Of a stretch of 64,000 nucleotides of DNA, positions 1 through 7,916 are shown one piece after another. Under the pieces are notes generated by a model, which did not search any database, was not told the origin of the DNA, and saw nothing but the letters and a program-made list of their open reading frames with translations. Location of the stretch: positions 1 through 64,000 of the forward strand of contig NZ_FZNS01000006.1 of NCBI RefSeq assembly GCF_900188255.1, written 5' to 3'. Made by a program: the position numbers and the translations under genes. Positions within the stretch are counted from its first letter, which is position 1, and each line of letters begins with the position of its first letter. This DNA comes from Hymenobacter mucosus. Its GTDB lineage: Bacteria > Bacteroidota > Bacteroidia > Cytophagales > Hymenobacteraceae.

Positions 1-59
1 TTAAGCCCCGGAGCGCCCATGGTACTGCCTTCACCGGCGGGAGAGTAGGTCGCCGCCAA
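1..59 (+). rRNA. rrf: 5S rRNA, 3' end (partial)
   Basis: The first bases match the 3' half of a bacterial 5S rRNA: the GCCCATGGTACTGC segment, then GGGAGAGTAGGTCGCCGCCA, the usual 3' end. The 5' part lies outside the window, so the gene runs rightward as the last gene of an rRNA operon. Two hairpins follow at once, as expected at an operon end. The exact 3' nucleotide is uncertain by a few bases. Confidence 0.85.
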
Positions 60-74
60 CCTTACTGTTTTTGC

Positions 75-144
75 GGACGAGCCCCCGGCTGCGTCACCCA
101 GTCTCCCCGTAGGGGGAGGAGGGGGATGCGCCGGGGGCTCGTCC
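75..144 (+). terminator. rRNA operon terminator hairpin
   Basis: Perfect 15-base inverted repeat, GGACGAGCCCCCGGC at 75-89 and its complement at 130-144. A second smaller hairpin (CTCCCC/GGGGAG) is nested in the loop, and CCCGTTT follows. It lies directly behind the 5S gene and probably ends rRNA transcription. Confidence 0.75.
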
Positions 145-152
145 CGTTTAGG

Positions 153-177
153 GCCTTCCCAGCCGGGAGGCTCTTTT
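153..177 (+). terminator. second rRNA operon terminator
   Basis: GCCTTCCC (153-160) pairs with GGGAGGC (165-171) across a short loop and is followed by TCTTTTAT. It is a classic Rho-independent layout and forms a tandem terminator with the larger hairpin just before it. Confidence 0.7.
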
Positions 178-428
178 ATCTATTTTGCTTAACAAGCCTA
201 TCTAGCGTTAACATTATAGTTGCAGGAATATGCGTTCTTCTCCATGCTTAATAATAATGCTGTTATAGGACAAGGACTAATAGCGCATAGACTGTTTTAA
301 AGCGCACCTTTGGGCTCATAATAGAGTACCCAATAAACTTAGCTTATAGTCTATTGTAGAGGCTTGGTTGTTATTTGCTTCAGCGTTTTCTTAGGGCTAA
401 GGATAATCAAGGATTTCACCTGGTTGAG
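178..428. other. non-coding stretch after the rRNA operon
   Basis: AT-richer spacer. I see no convincing ORF, tRNA or repeat in it on either strand. Confidence 0.6.
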
Positions 429-475
429 AGTAAATAAAAAAGGCTTCCAGTATTTGGAAGCCTTTTTTATTTACT
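429..475 (-). terminator. terminator of the DUF4293 gene
   Basis: Perfect 21-base arms (429-449 and 455-475) around a 5-base loop. The core is AAGGCTTCCA with an A tract on one side and a T tract on the other, so it can work in both directions. It lies just behind the leftward gene that ends at 487. Confidence 0.85.
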
Positions 476-486
476 CGGTTATAGTT

Positions 487-963
487 TTATCGTAACCGAT
501 CCATACTGCGTACCAGCTGTTCATCACGACGAATAAAACGGTTGGCCAGCACATTTAGGAGCAGTGCCAGCGTAGGTAGATAATATCCTGCCTGAAAGGT
601 GCCAGGCATCTTTATGTTCAACATTTGCTCGGCCTGCCCAGAGTAATAAAACCCGGAGCCAAGTGTGCCGACAATAAGAAGGAAATTAACCATACCCAGT
701 TTGAGCTGAGTGAAGCGGTTGCGGTACTGAAAAATCTCAACTATTGCTACCAAAGCAGAGGCTGCGGCGAATGCTGCAACAGGCCACGTGCTAATAGGTG
801 CAGACATACCAGGATCAGCCTTTTGATAATTGATATGGTACGCGTCCATTACTAACAACTGGCCACTAGCAGGGTCTGTTTTGCTCCAGATAGGCAGGAA
901 CAAAACACTCAACATAGCCAAGGCCAATAAAAGGAGGAACACGCTTTGGATTCTTTGTATCAT
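487..963 (-). CDS. DUF4293 family integral membrane protein
   Basis: A 158-residue protein starting MIQRIQSVFLLLLALAM, which is how DUF4293 proteins of Bacteroidota begin. An upstream extension in the same frame (to 1053) lacks family character, so the ATG at 963 is chosen. Four hydrophobic segments are visible, near residues 6-23, 60-80, 88-106 and 120-140, and the C-terminus is basic. This fits a four-helix inner-membrane protein. The molecular role of the family is unknown. The gene runs alone, opposite to the thiolase gene, with a TACTTTTG promoter box about 50 bases upstream and a strong terminator behind it. Confidence 0.8.
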   Translation of the reverse strand: MIQRIQSVFLLLLALAMLSVLFLPIWSKTDPASGQLLVMDAYHINYQKADPGMSAPISTWPVAAFAAASALVAIVEIFQYRNRFTQLKLGMVNFLLIVGTLGSGFYYSGQAEQMLNIKMPGTFQAGYYLPTLALLLNVLANRFIRRDEQLVRSMDRLR

Positions 964-1014
964 CTTTGTGTTTTGACGATTGAAAACTACTACTGCTCGG
1001 AATTTCCGGGCCGG

Positions 1015-1022
1015 CAAAAGTA
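1015..1022 (-). promoter_or_regulatory. TACTTTTG -7 box for the DUF4293 gene
   Basis: The leftward strand reads TACTTTTG, an exact match to the Bacteroidota -7 consensus TAnnTTTG, about 50 bases upstream of the ATG at 963. A good TTTG -33 element is not obvious. Confidence 0.5.
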
Positions 1023-1057
1023 GCCAACAACGACCGGAATAACCGCAATACACGCCA

Positions 1058-2257
1058 ATGCCTACTGCTTATATCGTGGACGCTGTCCGCACTCCCATTG
1101 CCAAATTTGGTGGTGCACTCAGCAGCGTACGTCCCGACGACCTCGCCGCACACGTACTGCGCGAGTTACTACGCCGTAATCCTACCTTGGATAAAACGGC
1201 TATTGAAGATGTTATTATTGGGGCAGCTAACCAAGCCGGAGAAGACAACCGCAATGTGGCACGCATGGCAGCCTTGCTAGCTGGCTTACCCGTGACCATA
1301 CCAGGGATAACGGTGAATCGGTTGTGTGCCTCAGGTCTGCAAAGCATTATGGATGCTTCGCGGGCTATTAAGGCTGGTGAAGGAGAAATCTACCTGGCTG
1401 GAGGTGCAGAGAGCATGACCCGTGCCCCTTTCGTGATGGCGAAGTCTACTACTGCTTTTGCTCGGGACTTTACTGCTCACGACACCACTTTGGGTTGGCG
1501 CTTCGTGAATCCCAAACTCACTAAGATGCATCATCCCTATGCCATGGGGGAGACTGCCGAAAATGTAGCGCGTAAGTATAGCATCACACGCCAGGAGCAA
1601 GACCAGTTTGCTTTCAACTCACAGCACAAATACCAGCGTGCTTTCGAGAAGGGCCGGTTCCGTCGTGAGATAGTGCCCGTGTTTGTGCCACAACCCAAGG
1701 GCGATACGGCATTGTTTGACCAAGATGAACCACCTCGCTTATCGAGCCTAGAGAAGCTAGGAGCTATTCGTCCGGCATTTCAGGTAGATGGTACCGTTAC
1801 AGCGGGCAACTCTGCTGGCATCAATGATGGGGCCGCGGCAGTAATTGTGGTTAGTGAGGAAGCGTTAAAGCTTTACAACCTGAAACCAATGGCACGGGTT
1901 GTTGCTTCGGCTGTAGCGGGCGTAGACCCGGCCTATATGGGTCTAGGACCAGTACCAGCAACGCAGAAGGTATTGCAACGGGCCGGTCTCACTTTGCAGG
2001 ATATTGACCTGATAGAGTTAAATGAGGCCTTCGCTGCTCAGAGTATTGCATGCATGCGTGATTTGGACCTCGATCCGGCCAAAGTAAACGTAAATGGCGG
2101 TTCGATTGCCATTGGGCACCCGTTAGGAACTAGTGGCTCGCGTATCACTGCAACGCTACTGCACGAAATGCAGCGCCGAGAAAACGTACGTTATGGTTTA
2201 GTCACCATGTGTGTTGGGGTAGGCCAAGGGGCCGCCGTCATATATGAGAAGATTTAG
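1058..2257 (+). CDS. 3-oxoadipyl-CoA-type thiolase / acetyl-CoA C-acyltransferase
   Basis: A 399-residue thiolase of usual length that reverses Claisen condensation of 3-oxoacyl-CoA with CoA. The nucleophilic cysteine is Cys90 in [16 protein letters not shown] is at 322-328, GHPLG with the catalytic histidine at 353-357, and the second active-site cysteine is Cys385 in MCVGVGQG. The stretch [20 protein letters not shown] closely matches PaaJ/PcaF enzymes, which suggests 3-oxoadipyl-CoA as substrate. No other phenylacetate or beta-ketoadipate gene is nearby, so a general beta-oxidation or acetoacetyl-CoA role is equally possible. It is a single gene, divergent from the DUF4293 gene and closed by a stem-loop. 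Confidence 0.93.
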   Translation: MPTAYIVDAVRTPIAKFGGALSSVRPDDLAAHVLRELLRRNPTLDKTAIEDVIIGAANQAGEDNRNVARMAALLAGLPVTIPGITVNRLCASGLQSIMDASRAIKAGEGEIYLAGGAESMTRAPFVMAKSTTAFARDFTAHDTTLGWRFVNPKLTKMHHPYAMGETAENVARKYSITRQEQDQFAFNSQHKYQRAFEKGRFRREIVPVFVPQPKGDTALFDQDEPPRLSSLEKLGAIRPAFQVDGTVTAGNSAGINDGAAAVIVVSEEALKLYNLKPMARVVASAVAGVDPAYMGLGPVPATQKVLQRAGLTLQDIDLIELNEAFAAQSIACMRDLDLDPAKVNVNGGSIAIGHPLGTSGSRITATLLHEMQRRENVRYGLVTMCVGVGQGAAVIYEKI

Positions 2258-2264
2258 TAGCACA

Positions 2265-2313
2265 GTATAACAGAAAGGATGGACCTACTACTGGTTCATC
2301 CTTTCTGTTATAC
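2265..2313 (+). terminator. stem-loop after the thiolase gene
   Basis: Perfect 17-base arms at 2265-2281 and 2297-2313 (core ACAGAAAGGAT). There is no clear T tract, so it may be a weaker terminator or an mRNA 3'-end stabiliser. Confidence 0.6.
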
Positions 2314-2333
2314 ACTACCTCAACCACAGTGCT

Positions 2334-2873
2334 ATGAATAGTCGGTTGTTGCAGCCCATCCTAGATCTGCCGCATACGGATGCTCGATTGCGGCCTTGGC
2401 ATCTAACAGATGCTGCCGACTTGGTCCGGTGTGCTAACGACCGAAATATTTGGCAGAACCTGCGTGATACTTTTCCTCATCCCTACACCCTAGAGGATGC
2501 CGAGTACTTCTTGGCCGCAGTCAGTGACAACCAGCACGACTTGCATCTGACATTCGACGTACAGGGCGTAGCTACGGGCAGCATCGGCGTGCACTTCAAA
2601 ACGGATGTACGACGGCGCTCTGCCGAAATTGGCTATTGGCTAGCCCGTGAACATTGGGGCCAAGGTCTGGCAACAGCGGCCGTACGAACCGTATCAGCTT
2701 ACGTGCTGGCTAACTTCGATATCTGCCGCCTCTACGCAATTGTATTTGCGACCAATGTGGCCTCTGCCCGAGTACTAGAAAAGGCGGGCTACGAGCAAGA
2801 GGCGCTGCTTCGGCGCAGTATCACGAAGGATGGGTGTACTCTCGATGCACTGTTGTACGCTTTAGTGGTTTAA
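2334..2873 (+). CDS. GNAT N-acetyltransferase, RimJ/RimL type
   Basis: A 179-residue protein of the RimJ/RimL branch of GNAT enzymes, which transfer acetyl from acetyl-CoA to amines, often protein N-termini or small molecules. The acetyl-CoA binding motif is visible as AEIGYWLAREHWGQGLATAA (about 97-116), and NVASARVLEKAGY (about 143-155) is the typical second motif. The start is the ATG 20 bases behind the preceding stem-loop. The acceptor cannot be told from sequence. It probably has its own transcript, and truA follows after about 90 bases. Confidence 0.88.
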   Translation: MNSRLLQPILDLPHTDARLRPWHLTDAADLVRCANDRNIWQNLRDTFPHPYTLEDAEYFLAAVSDNQHDLHLTFDVQGVATGSIGVHFKTDVRRRSAEIGYWLAREHWGQGLATAAVRTVSAYVLANFDICRLYAIVFATNVASARVLEKAGYEQEALLRRSITKDGCTLDALLYALVV

Positions 2874-2966
2874 ATCTAGCCTGATACCCTGGTAAGACAC
2901 TTATACTGTACTTGCCCAGCGCCTAGAAGGGTGTCGTAACATTGCTCTTTCCTTGTTTTTTACGTA

Positions 2967-3758
2967 ATGCGGTATTTTCTTCATCTGGCTTACAACGGCA
3001 CTCCGTATCACGGCTGGCAAATACAGCCGGGGGTACTGACGGTGCAGCAGGAGCTAGATCGTTGTCTCACGCAGGTGTTACGTCAGCCTGTATACTCGTT
3101 GGGGAGTGGGCGCACTGATTCTGGTGTACATGCCAGCCATCAGGTAGCTCACTTCGACGCTCAGGTTCCCGAAGGGCTTGACCTACTAACCTTGCTCTAC
3201 CGCATCAACCGCGCTTTGCCGCGTGATATACGGGCCCAGGCCCTGCATCCGGTGCCAGGTACTGCTCATGCCCGATTTGATGCCAAAGCGCGCACGTATG
3301 AGTACCATGTACGACTAGTACCAGACCCCTTCAGTCCCAATTTCTCGCTGTACCTCGATCGTGCCCCTGACGTGGCTGCCATGAACGAAGCAGCAAGTAT
3401 GCTATTGGGTACCCATGATTTTACTAGTTTCTCGAAAGTAAAGGGCAGCGAAAAGCACTACGTCTGTACTTGTTTTGAGGCTGGCTGGCATGTAGTGCCG
3501 GGTGGGCTGCTCTTTCGCATTCGGGCCAACCGCTTTGTGCGTGGCATGGTCCGACTGGTGGTAGGTACCCTACTGACGGTAGGTAGGGGCAAAATGACGC
3601 CGCAAGAGTTTGGTGAAATATTTCGCTCTCTCAACCGTGTACATGCTAGTGGAGCTGCCCTAGCCAACGGACTGTTTCTATGCCGCGTAGAATATCCGCC
3701 GGAGCTACTGCAGAACCTAAGCCTTCCTACGGGCTTGCCGTATTTTTCCAGCAAATAA
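2967..3758 (+). CDS. truA: tRNA pseudouridine(38-40) synthase TruA
   Basis: A 263-residue TruA that converts U38-U40 of the tRNA anticodon arm to pseudouridine. The catalytic aspartate is Asp51 in the family motif GRTDSGVHA. The N-terminal YNGTPYHGWQ block and the C-terminal FRIRANRFVRGMVR block (near 182-195) are both typical of the family. Length and start agree with other TruA proteins. It lies between a GNAT gene and an ABC exporter without an evident functional link. Confidence 0.97.
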   Translation: MRYFLHLAYNGTPYHGWQIQPGVLTVQQELDRCLTQVLRQPVYSLGSGRTDSGVHASHQVAHFDAQVPEGLDLLTLLYRINRALPRDIRAQALHPVPGTAHARFDAKARTYEYHVRLVPDPFSPNFSLYLDRAPDVAAMNEAASMLLGTHDFTSFSKVKGSEKHYVCTCFEAGWHVVPGGLLFRIRANRFVRGMVRLVVGTLLTVGRGKMTPQEFGEIFRSLNRVHASGAALANGLFLCRVEYPPELLQNLSLPTGLPYFSSK

Positions 3759-3869
3759 CGTCACGGGTACGAAGATAAGATATAGGGATACTTCCGCGTG
3801 ACTCGGCACTTTTTGCCGCTTCGCCTGTTACCCTCGTAGCTGATTTTCTTCCCTAGTTCTCGCATCCGA

Positions 3870-5642
3870 ATGGAGCAAACTTCTACCGCCAAGAGCGGCA
3901 ATATTTTCGACTGGCAGGTACTACGGCGGTTGATGACATACGTGCGCCCGTACCAGCGCATCTTTTACTTCCTGATTTTTCTGACGGTAGCCACCGCGGT
4001 GCTCGGCACGTTGCGGCCCTTCCTGATTCAGCGCATGGTAGACGTTACCATTGAGCAAAACGACTGGTCGGGCCTGAACCGCATGTTTGGGCTGTTACTC
4101 GTGCTGCTGGTTGCGCATGCCATTGTCAGCTATTTGCAGACCTATTTTGGGGGCTGGCTGGGGCAATATATTGTGCGCGACATTCGGGTAGATCTGTACC
4201 GGCACATTCTTGATTTGCGCCTAAAGTTTTTCGACCGCACGCCCATCGGAGTCTTGGTGACGCGCAATATTTCCGATGTTGAAACCCTCTCGGATGTATT
4301 CAGCGAAGGATTAGCGGCCATGATCGGTGATATCCTACAGCTTGTGTTCATCATGGGCTTCATGTTCTACATCGACTGGCGCCTGACGTTGGTGAGCTTG
4401 GCTGTCATTCCTCCCTTGCTGTTTAGCACGTATGTATTTAAGGAGAAGGTTAAGAAATCATTTCAGGAGGTGCGTACTGCGGTAGCTAACCTAAATTCCT
4501 TCGTGCAAGAGCACCTGACGGGCATGAACGTCGTGCAGATCTTCAACAACGAGGAGCGGGAGTTCCGCAAGTTCAAAGCCATCAACCAGGAACATACCCG
4601 CGCTAATATTCGCTCTGTGCTCTACTATAGCATCTACTTTCCCGTGGCCGAGGTTCTGGCGGCAGTGGGGGTAGGGTTGCTAGTGTGGTATGCAGCTCAA
4701 GGTCAGATTGAAGGCACCATTTCAAAAGGCGCCCTGATTGCATTTATTATGTACAACGCCCTGTTTTTCCGCCCCATTCGCCAGATTGCGGACCGGTTTA
4801 ACACTCTGCAACTAGGACTAGTAAGCACGGAACGCTTGCTTAAGTTGCTAGACAGTAAAGAGCTGATTGCTGACAATGGAACCTACACCCCTGCCACGTT
4901 GCGCGGCGACGTAGACTTCGACCATGTGTGGTTTGCCTACAACGAAGAAGAGTGGGTATTGCGCGACGTGGATTTCAGCGTAAAGGCGGGTCAAACCGTA
5001 GCGTTTGTAGGAGCAACCGGTGCCGGCAAGACGAGTATAATTAACTTGCTCAGCCGATTCTACGAAATCAACCGCGGCACTATCCGGGTGGATGGCCACG
5101 ACTTGCGCGAGTACGACCTAAAGGATTTGCGCCGTCATATTGGGGTTGTACTGCAAGACGTCTTCCTGTTCGCCGGCTCCATCCGCGATAATATCACCCT
5201 CGGTAAGCAGGACATCACCGACGAGCAAATCTGGGAAGCGGCCGAGCTAGTAGGGGCGCGGCGCTTTATCGAGCGGTTGCCAGACGGACTCCACTACCAG
5301 GTTATGGAACGAGGAGCAACCTTGTCAGTGGGACAGCGCCAGCTGATTAGTTTCGTGCGGGCTATGGTGTATCAGCCTCGCATTATCATTCTGGACGAAG
5401 CAACCTCGTCGGTAGACTCTGAGACGGAGGAATTGATTCAGGAAGCTATTGAAAAGTTAATGCAAGGGCGTACCTCATTGGTTATTGCACACCGGCTCAG
5501 CACAATTCAAAAAGCTGACCGCATTATTGTGCTCGATAAGGGCGAAATCAAAGAATCGGGTACTCACGAGGAGTTGCTCCGGCAGCAGGGCTTCTACGCC
5601 AACCTCTACCAAATGCAGTACAAAGGTGTACTAGAAGGGTAG
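3870..5642 (+). CDS. ABC exporter half-transporter, MsbA/MdlB-like
   Basis: A 590-residue fused membrane and ATPase half-transporter that should work as a dimer in the inner membrane. Hydrophobic segments span residues 30-310. The nucleotide-binding domain has Walker A GATGAGKT at about 381-388, signature LSVGQ near 485 (the usual LSGGQ with Val for the first Gly), Walker B IIILDEAT near 504-511 and the H-loop IAHRLST. Lipid or drug export is the usual role of such proteins, but the substrate cannot be assigned. A second exporter of the same type is encoded at 7917-9704. The closest neighbour, 45 bases downstream, seems to have its own promoter. Confidence 0.93.
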   Translation: MEQTSTAKSGNIFDWQVLRRLMTYVRPYQRIFYFLIFLTVATAVLGTLRPFLIQRMVDVTIEQNDWSGLNRMFGLLLVLLVAHAIVSYLQTYFGGWLGQYIVRDIRVDLYRHILDLRLKFFDRTPIGVLVTRNISDVETLSDVFSEGLAAMIGDILQLVFIMGFMFYIDWRLTLVSLAVIPPLLFSTYVFKEKVKKSFQEVRTAVANLNSFVQEHLTGMNVVQIFNNEEREFRKFKAINQEHTRANIRSVLYYSIYFPVAEVLAAVGVGLLVWYAAQGQIEGTISKGALIAFIMYNALFFRPIRQIADRFNTLQLGLVSTERLLKLLDSKELIADNGTYTPATLRGDVDFDHVWFAYNEEEWVLRDVDFSVKAGQTVAFVGATGAGKTSIINLLSRFYEINRGTIRVDGHDLREYDLKDLRRHIGVVLQDVFLFAGSIRDNITLGKQDITDEQIWEAAELVGARRFIERLPDGLHYQVMERGATLSVGQRQLISFVRAMVYQPRIIILDEATSSVDSETEELIQEAIEKLMQGRTSLVIAHRLSTIQKADRIIVLDKGEIKESGTHEELLRQQGFYANLYQMQYKGVLEG

Positions 5643-5653
5643 TGGCGATGCAC

Positions 5654-5661
5654 TACTTTTG
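5654..5661 (+). promoter_or_regulatory. TACTTTTG -7 box for the GyrI-like gene
   Basis: Exact TAnnTTTG match 25 bases before the start codon at 5687, inside the short spacer behind the ABC exporter gene. It suggests that the downstream gene is transcribed separately. Confidence 0.5.
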
Positions 5662-5686
5662 CTAGTTCACTTCTCATCCCTCCTGC

Positions 5687-6211
5687 ATGAATCGAATTCT
5701 TCTGACGCTGGCTCTCATCCTGGGCATCGGGTTTAGTTTTGCGTACTGGAAAATGGGCGGCTTTAAAACTGCTACCGTCACGGCCGAAACTACCAGCCAG
5801 CCGTACTTCGTAGCAGGTAGTTATTATGAAGGTCCTGCCAACGATGAAGGGTTTGGCGAACTAACCCGGAAAGCATACGAATACCGCCACAGTGGCAAGC
5901 TGCGTGGCGACTTCGGCAATATCTTCTACAACAGCCCCGAAACGACGAACGAAGCGGCTAAGGTGTTTGTCGGTATTGTGGTAGCAGATACCACTTCCCA
6001 GCAGCTGCCGGCCGGGTACCGCTACCGCGCGTTTGCGGCGGGCCAGCGGGTACTACATGCCCGCATCAACGCCAGCTATATGGTAGCACCAGAGAAACTA
6101 TACTCTGGCATTAAAGACTACGCCGAGGCGCAAAAACTCACGCTGCAAGACATCTATTTAGAGCGTTTTCCTGAAAAGGGCGAGCCAGAAGTATTAGCTG
6201 TATTGAAATAA
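5687..6211 (+). CDS. GyrI-like small-molecule-binding protein, membrane-anchored (tentative)
   Basis: A 174-residue protein with one N-terminal hydrophobic segment (residues 3-20), so it is exported or anchored in the inner membrane. The rest resembles the GyrI-like/AraC effector-binding fold: an early Y-[YF]-x-G segment, a central VFVGIVVAD strand and a repeat-like second half (RYRAFAAGQRVLHA...IYLERFP). The family assignment comes from pattern resemblance only. Homologous domains bind hydrophobic cations or other small ligands. It directly follows an ABC exporter, so a role as ligand-binding partner is conceivable but unproven. Confidence 0.6.
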   Translation: MNRILLTLALILGIGFSFAYWKMGGFKTATVTAETTSQPYFVAGSYYEGPANDEGFGELTRKAYEYRHSGKLRGDFGNIFYNSPETTNEAAKVFVGIVVADTTSQQLPAGYRYRAFAAGQRVLHARINASYMVAPEKLYSGIKDYAEAQKLTLQDIYLERFPEKGEPEVLAVLK

Positions 6212-6236
6212 CTGACGATTACTCTAAGCAGCAAGC

Positions 6237-6275
6237 AAAAGGCCACCTGAAATCAAGCAGGTGGCCTTTTTATTT
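6237..6275 (+). terminator. Rho-independent terminator
   Basis: 13-base arms AAAAGGCCACCTG (6237-6249) and complement (6258-6270), followed by TATTT. It lies 26 bases behind the GyrI-like gene. Confidence 0.85.
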
Positions 6276-6682
6276 CAACTGATTAATTGTGCCCCAAAAA
6301 AGAAGGCTGCTCCTATGTTCAGTTCCGACAGCCCAACTCCCAAATCGAGTGCGTTGGTAGTTACTTTTCTACCATATTGACTAACATTATCCTTAACGGC
6401 ACACTGGCTATAGCTAAGACCTCGTAACGTTAGTTCTAGTCCATTTGGAGTAGTTTATCAGGCCGGAAACGAATGTAGTGCCGGCTGCTATCTGCGCTGT
6501 AGGTACACCCGCCGACATGCTCAAAAGAACTGCACTGCAAAGTTCGATAAGGATAAAATGAATGAAGGCAACAGCCGAATGAGCCCTAAACGTAGAGTTT
6601 ATAAAAGATCATATATACTAATATGCCTAGCGCTTTGAGAAAGCAAACTTCTTTCAGCAGTTATAGAGCCAAGTAAAACGCA
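6276..6682. other. non-coding stretch, nothing recognised
   Basis: About 400 bases without a credible ORF. I looked for tRNA, 6S-like and SRP-like features and found none. A short GCCGG/CCGGC pair near 6461-6484 is the only local structure seen. Confidence 0.5.
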
Positions 6683-6715
6683 AAAAGCCCACTAGCTGAA
6701 GCTTAGTGGGCTTTT
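6683..6715 (-). terminator. terminator of tRNA-Pro(CGG)
   Basis: AAAAGCCCACTA (6683-6694) pairs with its complement at 6704-6715, and the arm ends supply a T tract on the leftward strand. It lies 14 bases behind the tRNA 3' end. Confidence 0.85.
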
Positions 6716-6728
6716 AAATGAAAGTGCG

Positions 6729-6802
6729 TCGGGGTGGCAGGATTCGAACCTACGGCCTCGTCGTCCCGAACGACGCGCGCTACCGGGCTGCGCTACACCC
6801 CG
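6729..6802 (-). tRNA. tRNA-Pro (anticodon CGG)
   Basis: The leftward strand folds into a 74-base cloverleaf. The acceptor CGGGGTG pairs with CACCCCG, the D arm is GCGC/GCGC, the anticodon stem is CGTCG/CGACG with loop TTCGGGA (CGG, reading CCG), and the T loop is TTCGAAT. The discriminator is A and no CCA is encoded. It is the second of two tRNA-Pro genes on this strand. Confidence 0.95.
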
Positions 6803-6855
6803 AAAATCGTACTACCAGAGCACGTATCAGGTAATTGCTTGTGGGTATTGTCGAA

Positions 6856-6888
6856 AAAAGCCTCCGGGTGGGGTTCCCAGAGGCTTTT
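6856..6888 (-). terminator. terminator of tRNA-Pro(GGG)
   Basis: AAAAGCCTC (6856-6864) pairs with GAGGCTTTT (6880-6888). An extra GGG/CCC lies inside, and there is a T tract on the leftward strand. It separates the two tRNA-Pro genes, so each has its own terminator. Confidence 0.8.
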
Positions 6889-6907
6889 CGAGCAATAAAC
6901 TCTTCGG

Positions 6908-6981
6908 TCGGAGTGGCAGGATTCGAACCTACGACCTCCAGCACCCCATGCTGGCGCGATACCAGGCTACGCTACACCCCG
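6908..6981 (-). tRNA. tRNA-Pro (anticodon GGG)
   Basis: A 74-base cloverleaf on the leftward strand. The acceptor CGGGGTG pairs with CACTCCG (one G-U pair), the anticodon stem is CCAGC/GCTGG with loop ATGGGGT, so the anticodon is GGG (codons CCC/CCU). The T arm is the same as in the neighbouring tRNA-Pro. No CCA is encoded. Confidence 0.95.
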
Positions 6982-6995
6982 AGAGAATTATGGCA

Positions 6996-7003
6996 CAAAT
7001 GTA
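6996..7003 (-). promoter_or_regulatory. TACATTTG -7 box for tRNA-Pro
   Basis: The leftward strand reads TACATTTG (TAnnTTTG consensus) 15 bases upstream of the tRNA-Pro(GGG) 5' end. That is about the right distance for a start just before the tRNA. Confidence 0.55.
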
Positions 7004-7231
7004 GGGCGTAAAGGGGGAGCTTCGCAAGTATTTATGCGAAAATTTACCTGGCCGTATAGCGTTACTAGGACTCTGGCTTAGCTATCCTATTCAGTCAGTG
7101 GCCGTTGTCGTTAAAAAAGAAAACATTAAATAATTCGTAGCTCTGGCTGGCTATACGCTCTCCAAACCCACACTTGAGGTAGGGAGTGTACCGTCTCGGC
7201 CCATGAGCAGTTTAAAGCGCTTATAAAGCTG

Positions 7232-7239
7232 TATCTTTG
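7232..7239 (+). promoter_or_regulatory. TATCTTTG -7 box for the T9SS cargo gene
   Basis: TAnnTTTG match 38 bases upstream of the ATG at 7278. A TTTA at 7211-7214 stands near the -33 position. Confidence 0.5.
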
Positions 7240-7277
7240 TGAAGTTTAACTTCCTTAGAATACTGCTAAGAAGGCAT

Positions 7278-7817
7278 ATGAAGACGTATACATTTCTATT
7301 GGGGTTCGTAGCGGCATTCTTCACAGGTCACTTTGCTGATGCCCAAGCAAAACCTGCCAAGCCAATTTCTACCAAGCCTAGTCCAGTAATTAAGCCTGCT
7401 ACCGTTGCAGCTAAACCAGCCGTAAAGCCCAGTACCACTGCCAAGCCAACTGCTACTACAACTAAGCCGGCTTCAACTGCCAAACCAGTAGCTGCTCCTA
7501 CCGTTGCTACCGCCGCCTCAGCACCGCCTAGTCTTGTTACGGACAAAATGGAGCCTGTAGCGCCTAACACGGACGCACTGAAGCTGCGGCTGGATACTAA
7601 CCCCGTGACGAAGCGCCTGACGGTACGCACCAATGCCTCGGGCCCAACCCGGGTGGAAATAAATGATGCTGGTGGGCGTCCCGTCCTCACCCGCGACCTG
7701 ATGGTTGGGACTGACGCCACCGTACTAGACGTAAGCAGCCTACCTCCTGGCGCCTACCTGGTGCTTTGCACATCTGGAGAGCGACGGGGCCTCAAGCGCA
7801 TCGTACTAGGTCAATAA
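7278..7817 (+). CDS. secreted Lys-Pro/Thr/Ala-rich protein with T9SS C-terminal sorting domain
   Basis: A 179-residue protein. A GTG at 7239 is in frame, but the ATG at 7278 begins a proper signal peptide (MKTYTFLLGFVAAFFTGHFADAQA) and is preceded by AAGAAGG. Residues 25-100 are low complexity with nine Lys-Pro dipeptides plus Thr, Ala and Pro. Residues 102-179 look like a type A T9SS sorting domain: NPVTKRLTVRTNASG, a GGRPVL turn, DVSSLPPGAYLV and a terminal KRIVLG. It should cross the outer membrane by T9SS and end up on the surface or in the medium. There is no enzyme domain between signal and sorter, so it may be a wall-contacting or spacer protein. The function is not recognised. Confidence 0.82.
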   Translation: MKTYTFLLGFVAAFFTGHFADAQAKPAKPISTKPSPVIKPATVAAKPAVKPSTTAKPTATTTKPASTAKPVAAPTVATAASAPPSLVTDKMEPVAPNTDALKLRLDTNPVTKRLTVRTNASGPTRVEINDAGGRPVLTRDLMVGTDATVLDVSSLPPGAYLVLCTSGERRGLKRIVLGQ

Positions 7818-7844
7818 CACGAGCAGGTAGTATTTTGCCACGAC
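7816..7844 (+). repeat. 29-base exact copy of leucine dehydrogenase coding sequence
   Basis: These 29 bases begin in the stop codon of the T9SS cargo gene. They are identical, in the same orientation, to 10139-10167 within the leucine dehydrogenase gene, where they encode residues from His21 to Asp29. The bases on both sides differ. Chance identity of this length within one window is very unlikely. Confidence 0.9.
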
Positions 7845-7848
7845 ACGG

Positions 7849-7904
7849 CAGAACAGCAGAAAGCCCCGCAGTACATCAGTACCGCCGGGCTTTCTGCTGT
7901 TCTG
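7849..7904. terminator. bidirectional terminator between convergent genes
   Basis: 18-base perfect arms (CAGAACAGCAGAAAGCCC at 7849-7866 and complement at 7887-7904). They are extended by ACACG/CGTGT with single-base bulges. The hairpin lies between the T9SS cargo gene (+) and the ABC exporter gene (-) and can serve both. Confidence 0.75.
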
Positions 7905-7916
7905 ACGTGTTGTGGC

